This document shows, piece after piece, positions 37,361 through 47,878 of a stretch of DNA of 64,000 bases. Within the stretch, counting starts at the first letter, position 1; each line of letters starts with the position of its first letter. The notes under the pieces were generated by a model, which had not been told where the DNA came from, made no database searches, and saw only the letters and a list, made by a program, of their open reading frames with translations. Position numbers and translations under genes: made by a program. Source of the DNA: Sphagnum compactum (Eukaryota; Bryophyta; Sphagnopsida; Sphagnales); contig OZ234499.1 in assembly GCA_965153455.1 (NCBI GenBank), positions 18,100,271 to 18,164,270 on the forward strand. Direction: 5' to 3'.

Positions 37361-37377
37361 AAACCCTAAAACCCTAA
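37361..37377 (+). promoter_or_regulatory. Two overlapping telo-boxes
   Basis: AAACCCTAA occurs at 37361-37369 and 37369-37377, about 190 bases before the ATG. In plants, telo-boxes close to the transcription start are typical of ribosome-biogenesis and translation genes, usually without a TATA box; none is visible here. Confidence 0.65.
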
Positions 37378-37566
37378 ACCCTTGGTGTTCCACACCAGAC
37401 CAAACTTCGCAGGAGGAGAAGGAGCTTATCTTCCAGGGATTTGCAATCATAATCTTCGGCCAAATCGATCGCGATCTTCAGGGCAGTCCATCGCAATCTT
37501 TCGCGACATCGATTGCGCTCTTTGTGACATTTTTTAGAGCTTTTTGTTGTTGCTGCGGAGCGTAGA

Positions 37567-40079
37567 ATGAAGAACAAGCGGCAGCGCCTCGCACTGAAGC
37601 GGAAGCTAGAAGAAGCCGCAGGTCAGCAGCAGCTTCGTTTCAAATTTGAGATCTTCTCTTCGCTAACTTTCATTTAGAGTACAAACATGCATGTTTCTTC
37701 GTGTATCGATTGTTAGTTTAGGGAGGAAATCATGGTTTTGAGGAAGTGTTGCATTTTGGATCCAGTTGCTTCTGTGTGCACCCACCCACGGGGTTTGGAG
37801 TGCTTAGCATTTACGGGAAAGAATGTAGGATTCTCTTGGGATTGGAAGATGATGAGCTTTCTCTTCTATGTGTGTTTTTGTATGGAAAATTTTCGACAGA
37901 TTCTGTTTTGAGGTTTTTTTTCCCCCTAGAGAAGCAGGAAGTGCCGTATAGTCTTGGGCCCCGCACATCCTCAGATGACCCGCTGCTTAAAGCCTGGGCA
38001 AGCTTTTGGTTCGTCCAAGCACTTCGTGATGTAAAGGACTCCTATGGTTGTCAGCAAGCTGTGAAATGCTTGAGCTGATGGAGTACAGTAAAATTTTTAG
38101 GGTTTAGGGAGTCTCTCCCTTCTTGCTCTCAAATTCCTTTGAATTCTGGTCCAGATTCAGGGGCAGAGGCAGGAAATGAGGTTGCAACAGAGAAGAAGAT
38201 TGGTGCGAAAAAGCGACCCTGGCAAGGGAATGATGAAGCCTCGGAGGCGAATTCCAGTGGCAAGAAAAATAAAAAATTGCCTGTGAGCAAGCATCCACTG
38301 CGAGCTGCAGGGATGAAACCAGGAGAAGGTTGTTTCCTTTGCAAATCGAAGGATCACATTGCCAAAAACTGTCCTCAAAAGAATGAGAACCATAACAAGG
38401 TGAGTTTGTATCAAGAATTTGCATGTAAATGTTGCAAAAGTCTGTTATGGAGTTGGAAACAAAGATGCTGTTATAGAACCCTCCCTTCTGGAAGAGTGGT
38501 GTTCTTGTCTGCTGTAACTTGAAACCCTACTGTTGGTTGTCAAAATCCTGGTTAACATTTTGAGAGAAACTGAGCTGCAAGTTAAGGTTTTGAGTCATTT
38601 AGTCTAGAACCAATTTGTTGCATCTGTTTGATCTCAATCAATTTTTGTTGGCTGTGGGTGTTTTTGTAGATGTGCCTGTCCTGCCGACAGTGGGGCCATA
38701 CTCTGAAGAATTGCCCCAGGGATGTGCAGGACGAAAAGTTCTGTTACAACTGTGGTGAGGCTGGACATAGGCTAGCAAACTGCCCACAACCTCTTAAGGA
38801 TGGTGAGGACCTGGTTTTCATCTCCAGAACTTGAATTTGCCACATATTCATCAATCAACAAGCTTCTTGCTTGCACTTTCCTTCTTTGTTCTGTAGGTTT
38901 TGAGATATAATTGACACAGCTTTGTACTTGGTTTTTGTCATTCACCTTTTCTGGTGCAGGTGGGACTTCATTTGCAGAATGTTTTCTTTGCAAGGAACGG
39001 GGACACATTAGTAAGAATTGTCCATCAAATACACACGGCATCTATCCTAAGGTTTGTCTGGTCCTCTGTCCTCTCTCATGCTCATGAATGTGTACCAATA
39101 ATATTGCTAATTCATGAATATGCTTTTTGAGAGGATTGTTGAATACTTGTGTAGTGGATGCCAAATTATATGCATCAATTTTCTGTTGTGCCTGTGCGTG
39201 TTGTGCTGCCTGTTACTAGAGGCATGTGGATTCATGTATTGCGAAGTTCTTTTGGGATTTATATTATTTCAAGCTTTGAATTTGCTTGGCATTCAACTCC
39301 TCACAAACGCCAAATCATCATGATTGGTCATAGAGCTGCACATTTGGGGAGAGGAAGAGGAAGATAAAAGGCAGGAAGGGATTGCGGAGTTTTTCATGAT
39401 GGACCCATAAGACAATTTTTTTTTGCAGGGTGGGTCATGCAAAGTGTGTGGAGGGATTACACACCTGGCAAAAGACTGTCCTCAGAAAGCCAGTAGCAGA
39501 AATGCTGGCAATGGTCGTGTGAAGCTAAAAATCTGTAAGCATCATTCTCATACTGTTGGCAGATTATGTGTCCAATGTTTCTCTTACTTTTCAATGGGGT
39601 TTTTCTTTTACATGAGTTGTTTGCCTTCTCTTATGTAAAACTTATGTAAAAGCAAAAACCAACCTCAATGCGTAATTGTTGAAGAGAGAGTGCACTTGTT
39701 TGACAATTTGCTTGTATGATAATGGAAATTTGGATTAGCAAAGTCTGATACAAAAGTGCAAGTTAGTCTTTTGACTTATTATCTTCTGCAAAACTTTTGT
39801 GCTTTCTTCTCAGCTGGAGGTGTTGCCCTGGCAAGCGAGGGTGCAAAGCGCACTGTGTTTCGTAGTGGCGATGATCTAGAGGATGATTTTGTGATGGAAG
39901 ATGGTGGTGGGGTTTCTCACATCAGTGAGCCGATTGATGAGGGGGAAATCCTGGATGGCTCAATTGACCTTGCTAACACATCAGACCATGTGGAAAACTT
40001 GAAATCAAACCTCAAACACAAGATTACAACAAGCAAGAAGAATGTAGTCACACCTAAAATTGTAACCTTTAGATCATAG
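37567..40079 (+). CDS. Five-CCHC zinc-knuckle protein (ZCCHC9-like), six exons, 298 aa
   Basis: Exons are 37567-37621, 38155-38399, 38670-38802, 38960-39051, 39429-39534 and 39814-40079. All introns are GT-AG and all phases agree, giving 298 codons plus TAG. The N-terminus is basic (MKNKRQRLALKRKLEEA and KKIGAKKRP), a likely nuclear or nucleolar signal. Five C-x2-C-x4-H-x4-C knuckles start at Cys 78, 102, 125, 152 and 179, all residues intact. The C-terminus (about 212-298) has an acidic patch (DDLEDDFVMED) and ends PKIVTFRS. The order and spacing match the plant CCHC family typified by Arabidopsis At5g52380 and animal ZCCHC9, single-stranded nucleic-acid binders; the exact role here is inferred to be in RNA processing. 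Telo-boxes in the promoter fit a ribosome-biogenesis link. No polyadenylation signal was obvious. Confidence 0.9.
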
Positions 40080-41893
40080 TTAAAACCTTTGTGCTTTGCA
40101 CTTGGCATGTAGTTTCTTGCAAACGAAATTCTGGTTAGCTTATCTTCTCTGTTTTCCAAAAAGCTGCAGACTGCTTGCCATATTTCTTGGCATAAATGCG
40201 CCTTTAAAATTCCCCAGAAAACAGTGTGATTCTACAAGCTAGTTAGCAAATCTGCCACGTTTAACTTTGGTGGCCACAACAGCCTGCTAGCTTTTCCACA
40301 AGGTGACTGCGATATGGGTTGCTGCGATATGGGTTGGTAGTTTTAGTGGTGAAGGTCTGCACAGTTGGTTTACAGTGGCAGTGGTGGTGATGTTGTGGTG
40401 GGGGTGTTGATATTGGACCCTTCTATTGTTTCAGTATCCAATTTTGTAGCTTAGATTGCTGAGTAGACACCAGTGATATGTCTTCGCAAGGAGAGTGGTT
40501 GTCTTGCACTTGTAATGCTTGCACTGAATCCTCTAAGCCATGTCATGAGATTTGATTTAAAGTGCAAGATCAGCCAGGCCACAGGAGTTTCCAATCAGCT
40601 TACTCCAGCTCTTGTACCTTCTCCCCCCGTCATTGTCTGTTTCTTGTGGGCGGGATGCAGAGGGTGCACCTGAGCCTGCTGTAAGTTTTGAAATTTGTTT
40701 CACTGTTCAGCCTCATTGTCAATGCTGTCCTCACTGACTGCACTGGACCCAAAGATTGTTGCACAGGGATAAATGACAAGTCTGTGAGCTCTGCAAGGGT
40801 GATGCAAACCAACGTATACAGTGCCAGTATTGGAGAGCATCTTTGCAACCTCTTCAACCTCTTCACTACCAGTTCTGATGATGACCGGATTATCTCTGGC
40901 TGGTTGGTTATCCTTCCCACAGGCCCTTAGCTTCCTGTGCACTTCAATGCCTTCTTTTTTGTCCATTCTTGTATTTGATTGATGTCTTCTAAAATCTTTT
41001 GCCTTTCTGAATCTATTAGAAGCTTTTCAACCTAGAAGCTTTTAAACCAGCACACTTTTGCACCTGGAAATGTCAGTTGTGATATTATTGCGCGATTGTC
41101 TTTCTTTTTTCCTCCTATTTTCTGGGGGGGGGGGTGTTGTGACCTACCAAATACAATTACCAACCTAGTAGCAATATTTGGCGTACGCTAACTAACTTAT
41201 GTATGTGTAAAGTCTCAATTATAATTGACTTTACCCCATGTTCTAGATCACTTCATGCTTTGGATAGGATGCTATGCCTCAAAACTAGGTATTGGTCAAC
41301 ATTAAACCTTAGTTGAAGACTGCATAGTCCTGAAAATTACTTTCTTTTGAGGTGTTGAACATGTTGTACTTAAAATTAAGTCACCTGCATCCCCATCTTG
41401 CTAAATCTTTATAATCAATAATTGTCTACATTTTTCTATGTAATTTCATATCTATGATCTATGTCATATTAGACATTGCAGACACTTTTGATTACTGTTG
41501 TGACATTTTGGCTAAGAACTAAGTTTGTTACACACAAAGATATGCAAGTTTGGATCAAGCCCCCCAACAATACTTTGATCAACCTAGATCCATGGTCCCA
41601 TACAAAATCTGGTTGGTTTTATAGAGTTTAAGAATCTCTGAAGTCTGGGAAACAATCAGTAGAGCAGCACAAAAGTTCAAGTAGACAAACACCAAGTAAA
41701 AGCCCACAATGGGTAATTGTTTTGTTGCATTCTTTGGAAAATATGTATCAAATGCAACTAAATATGGCCATATGATGTGAAAAGTGGGTTTTGATTATTT
41801 GGACCGATAGCCAGCCCCAATACTGTTTGTAACAAGATATGTGATATGCAATATTTTCCTTAATCTTCACACAAATCGTCCTCTGCGAAGGAT
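40080..41893. other. 3' flank of the zinc-knuckle gene; no gene resolved
   Basis: This stretch is more GC-balanced than most of the window. Around 40620-40970 both strands have open frames and possible splice signals (GTAAGT at 40681, TTCAG at 40706), but neither translation shows a known domain. It may hold UTR or an unrecognised exon. Confidence 0.35.
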
Positions 41894-41909
41894 TTAGGGT
41901 TTAGGGTTT
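41894..41909 (-). promoter_or_regulatory. Two overlapping telo-boxes on the minus strand
   Basis: TTAGGGTTTAGGGTTT reads AAACCCTAAACCCTAA on the minus strand. It would suit a promoter of a minus-strand gene to its left, where I cannot identify one, or it may be a short interstitial telomere-like repeat. Confidence 0.35.
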
Positions 41910-42018
41910 TTACTAGGCGAGTGGAAAATTTTAAATTGGGATCTACAATTTACCTGAAAATCTGATCTTCTTGATGAATTGATTCAACATTGAGAGGAAA
42001 CAAATTTGTGGGAGTTGA

Positions 42019-42700
42019 TTATATCTGGCTAAATAAAATTTCATTCTATGTATCAGGAATACCAGGTAAGCACCAATGTAAGCAAATCTTGAGTAGCATG
42101 CTGCTTCCCTCCTCCATACTTGGTGGATAAATGTGCCTCACCACGCAATTGGGACAAAAGAGTGATGGTTGGCAATTGCAGGTTGGTTCCCACAGGTGCC
42201 TTCTCCGCAACTAAATCTCTACCCAACCCATCCCAGATTGACATCATGGTAACATTTTTGTCAAAGAATGTGACATCATCACATGTTCCTCCTGTGTCCC
42301 AACCGCTATTTTGGAAGTGCCTCGGTGATAATGTTCTATAGAACACTTGCTTATTGGTATTCTCTATTTCATTACTTACCCATTTGACCACCACAGAGAT
42401 TGCAAAAGTATATGCATTTGGAATGCAGTTTAAGTAATCCTTTGGAGCTGCCAGGATCCCATTCACATGAGATTGCCATTTATATAGATTCATTTTTCTC
42501 CTGTTCCAGTGATGTCCAGAATTGAGCACCAGCACATCCAGTTTCGAAAAGTAATCCATTATGACTGTTGCAGGTTGATCCAAGTGCATAGCAATTGCTG
42601 ACATTGGATCACTTCTGTTGAGCACCTGCAGCTCACAAAGTGTGGCAGACCAGTGAAAGATGATTGTTCTGTTGGTAGCTTCCAAACAATAAGCTACCCC
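42019..42700 (-). pseudogene. TBL-type (PC-esterase) O-acetyltransferase pseudogene, last exon
   Basis: The minus-strand frame reads TIIFHWSATLCEL, AMHLDQPA, LDVLVLNSGHHWNRRKMNLY, FYRTLSPRHF and WDTGGTCDD, then LSQLRGEAHLS. This is the C-terminal half of Trichome Birefringence-Like proteins, Golgi enzymes that O-acetylate cell-wall polysaccharides, closest to the TBL14-16 type. An extra A in the run at 42084-42086 shifts the frame just before the catalytic DxxH segment (family QDCLHWCLPGIPDTWNE). In the original frame the Trp codon is a stop (42046-42048). The ancestral stop would be TAA at 42021-42019. The N-terminal exons with the GDS motif were not found, so the gene is both truncated and broken. 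Confidence 0.85.
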
Positions 42701-43689
42701 AGTGATATATTGAACCTAATATATCCCAGAGGAATGAAGAAGATTTCAAACTTTTTTCCCACAATTTTGAAAGGATTTAATGTGTGGGACTACTGTAGAG
42801 ATTCATGTATTTGGACACTGGTGCATGTCATTAGATATTTGGACAATTCCACATTGTATTGAAACCCATAATCCAAGATCATAATTTGGCATGAACATTA
42901 TTATGGTAACCAAATATATTTTGGGACATGTAAAAGAGTCATATATTTGCTATTTGCTCCAAAGGTTTAGTGGCCTAAATTTTGTGACAGAGTTATCTGT
43001 AGTCATATAACAATTAAATGTGATTAGGTTTGATTGCTTACAATGATGGAAAATGAAGATTGGAAATTTAAAAAAGGTCTCATTTGTTGAATGTTTATTG
43101 CAAAAGGGTTGTGTGGAAGACTGTTTTTCTTTTGTAGGCCAATGGGATAGAAGGATTTCATGGTATACAGTATACATTATGTTTTTGCAATGCCTTCCAT
43201 TGTCTCTCAAGATAAAAAGGTACATACATTATACAATGTAGCTTGGAAGGAGGAATGAAAATTGAAGAAACACACTTCTTCTCTAATTTTCAGTGGATCA
43301 ATGGTATTATGTGAAGGACATAAGAATGGTTTCCAAAGTTGGGTGGTTAAATTTGATGTTGTAAAGTTATGTCTATAGTTATAGGGTGTGAGGTGACAAT
43401 CAATGTGTAATTGCTATTCATATTTCACATTGCAACACATCAATTGTGAAGTCCATTCCAATATAACCTTGAGAAATCATGTGAAATAGGATTGTGTGCA
43501 AGACTGAGGAACAATGTTTCCATGCCAAAGGACTTTGCTAGGGTTAAATAGTATTGAGTGAATAATAATCATTGTTCAATTGCAATAATTCAGAGAAGCT
43601 CTTGAAACACAACACTATTGATGAATATGTAATAAAATAAAACTAGATTGGGACTATTTAATTAGACCAAAGGTAAAGCCTAGGGTGGA
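42701..43689. other. Upstream flank of the TBL pseudogene
   Basis: A pyrimidine-rich stretch ending in TATTAG on the minus strand near 42720 could be the old splice acceptor of the TBL exon. No other TBL exon was recognised. Confidence 0.4.
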
Positions 43690-44205
43690 ACAATCTTTTT
43701 AAGGTTCATCATAAATTTCTTGGAAGGACTCCAACATGATGCTAGATGTTTGCAGGTAGTTATGGATGAGTTGAAACGTCTAGAGCTTTACTTTTCAAAG
43801 CATAGACTTTGAGAGTATGACAATCTATTGATGCAAAACACTATCATCAAGACCAAGTTGCAGTCCATGGAACTTGTAGCATCAAACATTGATGTTTGGT
43901 GGAATTTGGTACAAGATATTTTGTAGAAAGATGTGTAGGTTTTATTTGATGAACACAAAGTTGATGAAGTAGGATATAGGAGAAAGTTCAAGGCATATAA
44001 GGATGTTTTTCTTGATTTTGTTTATGAGTCCCCTCCCTTGATCCTAGAGGATAGTTTTACGAAGTTAGACAAGGAGCAATATTAGGCAAGTCCTAGTGGG
44101 AACCACCGGAAGTGCAATTTCAGGCACTTGAAGAAATGAAGGGTGGATGTGGATTAAAGGATGTCCTTGTTGATTAAGATGATGTATAGCTAGCTAGTAG
44201 TTCAA

Positions 44206-45758
44206 TCCTATATATAAAAGCTAACATGGTGTCTATGTGTCACAAGACGTTCTGTGTTTTAACATTACGTCGGAACCGGCGGCAGTTAGGGGGAAGGGGT
44301 GCACCTTCATTTTTTCATCAAATTTTTTTTTTCACTCTTGAGGGGGAGGGGGGTGGAGGTTAATGTTTTTTTTTTTTTTTATTTGACTTATGGAAAGGGG
44401 GAAAAGGGGAGGGGAGGGTTAGTTTTTTTTTTTTTTCTTAAAACCCTTTTTTAATTGGGTTAGGGGTGAGGGAAGGGGAGTCAAGGTTCTTTTTCTTTTA
44501 ATTTGTTGAAGGGGGAGGGGAGGGGGTTGATTTTTTTAAAAATCCATTATGGGGGGTGGGGTTGGTTTTACTAATTCAATCTTAGTTAAATTGAATTAAG
44601 AGGGGGGGTGGGGGGTGTAATGTTATGAAATATTTTTTAATTTTGCGTTCAAGGTGGGTTTAAAGTTAGGTTGCAATTTTTATTTTTATTTTCCTTTCTC
44701 CATCCTCTTTCCTATATTTATTCATTGTTTAGGGGGAGGGGGTGCGCCTTGAATTTTTTTTTAATTTATTTTACTCTTGAGGGGGAGGGGGGGTACAAGT
44801 TAATGTTTTTTTTTTTCGTCCTTCATTTAACATGTGGAAGGAAGAGGGGAAGGGGGTTCAGTTTTTTCTCAAATTTTTTTTTTCATTGTTGAGTGGTTAG
44901 GGAAGGGGTCAGGGTTTTTTTTGTTTTGATATGTTGAACATGGATGGTAGAGTGAGGGGGTTGATTTTTTTTTGCAATTTCATTATGGGGGGGGGGGGTT
45001 TAAGGTTGGTTTAATTAATTTAATCTTAGTTAAAATAGAATAAATTTAATTAAACTAACTTAAACTTGCCTAATTAAATTCAACCCAACTAAGTTAATTT
45101 ACTTGGCTAAACTAACCTATAGATAAACTAAATTTGACAAAACTATTATAATTTTGGGAAAATTAACAAAATTTTGACACTAAATTCTAAATTCTGGAAT
45201 TCAAATCGATTCTAGAACATGTGTTTTCTTGACAATATTTTGGATCATCAAAAATCTGTCAGTCATTTAGTTGTTTTTCTGTGTATTGATGTGCCACCAA
45301 TCATATTAGGTTTCTTCCATGAATTCAGATATCGTTCGCCCAAATAATTCTCAGACTTGCAAGGATTTTCACTTCAGCATTCAGAAGAATTTCTCTCTCA
45401 TTTTCGTGTCCTTTCTACTTACAAGGTGCAATTTTGTTCTTCACAAAGAACTAAATTCTGGAATTCAAATCGATTCTAGAACATGTGTTTTCTTGACAAT
45501 ATTTTGCATCATCAGAAATCTATCAGTCATTTAGTTGTTTTTCTGTGTATTGATGTGCCACCAATCATATTAGGTTTCTTCCATGAATTCAGATATCGTT
45601 CGCCCAAATAATTCTCAAACTTGCAAGGATTTTCACTTCAGCATTCAGAAGAATCTCTCTCTCATTTTCCAAACAAACGAGACATAATTTCAACTTACCA
45701 TTTCTTTGATGCAGCGTTCGGGGTGGCTAGAGTGGCGTAGCCACGGGTTACCCACTAG
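44206..45758 (+). mobile_element. Non-autonomous Helitron, 1553 bp
   Basis: It starts TCCTATATATAAAAGC after an A (44205) and ends CTAG (45755-45758) before a T. A hairpin GTGGC-GTA-GCCAC sits about 12 bases before the terminal CTAG (CACGGGTTACCCACTAG), the canonical Helitron 3' structure. It lacks Rep/helicase. The first 800 bases alternate long T runs with G runs such as GGGGGAGGGGGG; the second part carries a 217-bp direct duplication. The 3' end resembles that of the Helitron at 126-652. Confidence 0.8.
45189..45669 (+). repeat. 217-bp direct duplication, period 264
   Basis: Units run from about 45189 to 45405 and 45453 to 45669, both starting AAATTCTGGAATTCAAATCG and ending CTCTCTCATTTTC, with only a handful of differences. 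The high identity suggests duplication after, or shortly before, the Helitron inserted. Confidence 0.9.
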
Positions 45759-46125
45759 TTTATAGAAATGTCCACAGTAGTTGAGGAGCAGTTGAAGCCA
45801 CATGAACCAATAAATATAGCTTTTTGCAAAATACATGATAGTTCACAATGTATCTCATTATGTAGATTATGGTACATCCACTGCAACAAGATGTAATTTT
45901 TCAGAGGATGGTGATAATGGTCGTACATAAACCATTGAGGAGGTGCAACAACAATCGCATCAGTAGATACCATTTATATAGCTATTATTTAGTAGGCACA
46001 GTTAGCTCATTCGGTATAGTTATTCTGTGGTTATTCTTTTGCATTTTAGTTCTATACTTTGCTATTCACAAGTTTCGAGGATGAGATTTGAAATATAGGA
46101 GGGGTAATGTTAAGGGCAAAATTGT

Positions 46126-46959
46126 GCAGTCTCTATAAGGCAGAATGGGGCTAGATTGATTCAGATAGTAAAAGATAGTTTGAATTACTTATGGCAAGAA
46201 ACTAGGAAATATCTTTTGAAGAATTCTAATTTTAAATCATTAAATGCATGTTGTAATTTGTTTTTGGAAGAGCTCACATTATAATTAGTTAACGAATTAT
46301 TTGGTTTTGGAAAAACATATGATCGTTTTTTGTATTTTTGATTATGTTTTTCAATTCCATATTGATTAAATTTCAATTTGTTATAAAGATGATTTTGATA
46401 CAAATTTGGAATTTTGAGCTTTTTTTTGTATGTTTAATTCTTTATTTTTTGTTACAAAGTTTGATGGTTTACTAACAAAATTCTAATAAAAAAATACGTA
46501 TTAAAAGAGTAGAAAAAGATTAACATTTACCACAAAATACAAGACAACTTATCTTGAAAGTATATTCTAGGAAGACACAATTTGAAAAACTAACTTTAAG
46601 ATGCTTTGAAAGAGTTGAAAACTAAAACATCCAATGATGATGGGAGTGAAAAAATAATACAATGTTGAAAAGTGAAGAGGTCTTGGCACAATTGAAAGAA
46701 ACAAATAGACATGCCATTTAAAAGGTTTTCAAAAGATAATTGATTAATGTGACATATGTTCCACGTGTAACATTTAGGCACTTTAATCCTTAAATAATAT
46801 ATGAGTTTGTAAATGAATTCACATTTATTCCATCATTTAGCTTAGGCCCTAATTCAACATGAACATTGAACTCCAAATGGTAAAACACATATGAAGGTGG
46901 AAATGTTGTTGTTGTAGTTTAATAATTTTGCTACCATGGCATAAAAAATGGTGGTAAAC
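46126..46959. other. AT-rich DNA, nothing recognised
   Basis: No gene, RNA or complete repeat could be supported in this interval. Confidence 0.4.
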
Positions 46960-47873
46960 TGTCGCAACCCTAGCCTTAGGTTCATGATCAAGGCAAGGGC
47001 TTGCAAAGGTGCGGGCCAAAAGTGAAGCCCGGGAGTCACATTTGATGCTTTTGAGAGTGTAAGAAGGTGTGAAAGAATGAACCCACTCACTCCCAAGTGG
47101 GCTCCCATTTTGGGAATTAGATTCCTGATGGACTTCCGAATTTTCAGAGGGCGATTGTAGGGGTCAAAACTTATTGGATTGAAAAGTTCTTTATACCATT
47201 GGAAAGCTCTTGGAACATAAATGTCTAAAATGGTTCGCATGACCCATTTGGGTACTTAAAACATAAGTTATGGCCAAAAGAAAGGCCGAGAGTCAAATTG
47301 CCAATTTGACTCCTAACCACTAAAAGTCAGGAATCGCCTTGATTTTCTTGCGTGCAGGTGGCGTGCCACATATCGTTGGAAAGTTCTCAATGAAGAATAC
47401 AACTTTGCTTCAGACTTCACTTCAATCGGAGGTCTACAAAAGATGTTATGGGCCTCCAAAATTGCGGGAGTCCCAATTTAGGGAATTTTGAGATCTTAAT
47501 TTGGGAGTCCCGGGATAAAATGACATTTGAGTGCAGGCCCCATGGCCAGGCATAAAGAATACTATAAGAGGGAAGGTGGTGGCTTCCCCCAAGTCCGGGT
47601 TGTGGTGAGTTTTGTGAGTCTGTGTTTGCCCGTGGTTTGTCCGTGCACCAAAAGTGTTCGAACTATGCACTAACCAACTTGTTGTTTGGTTTGTGTAGGT
47701 TCGTGTGAATAATTGACATGTTTCACTCTTCCTACTCCCCATTCTGGAGCTCCAACACGCCCTTCTACCCCCGAAGTGTTGCGAGCGAGGGAGCGTATCC
47801 AACTCCTTATCCTTTCGTTGTCTTCACCTTTGGATTCGTAGTTGAGTCTATTAAGGAGTTTGGGGGTGCGTCA
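46960..47873 (+). mobile_element. Solo LTR copy B, 914 bp, TSD TAAAC
   Basis: It starts TGTCGCAACCCTAGCC and ends GGGGGTGCGTCA. The five bases before (46955-46959) and after (47874-47878) are both TAAAC. Its reverse complement matches copy A (22722-23637) along the whole length, including GGTTAGTGCATAGTT and GACTTGGGGGAAG. A TATA-like ACTATAAGAG lies near 47560. Open frames within it are not genes. Confidence 0.92.
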
Positions 47874-47878
47874 TAAAC

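Larger units (their letters stand above)
43690..46125 (+). other. Decayed coding-like stretch interrupted by a Helitron
   Basis: From about 43700 to 44205 the plus strand reads as protein with few stops (for example ELVASNIDVWWNLVQDIL, EVGYRRKFKAYKDVFLDFVY). After the Helitron it continues (FIEMSTVVEEQLKPHEPINI) to a purine-rich TATAGGAGGGG at about 46100. I do not recognise the protein. The purine tract followed by TGTTAAGGGC could be the polypurine tract and LTR start of a retroelement, but no pol motif was seen. Confidence 0.35.

Noticed and set aside
40630-40966. Overlapping minus-strand frames of about 90 codons in balanced-composition DNA
   Set aside because: No recognisable domain, and the opposite strand is equally open; kept only as an unresolved stretch.
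46854-47802. Minus-strand open frames of 128 and 118 codons
   Set aside because: They lie within or across the solo LTR, which is non-coding, and do not match each other's counterpart in copy A.
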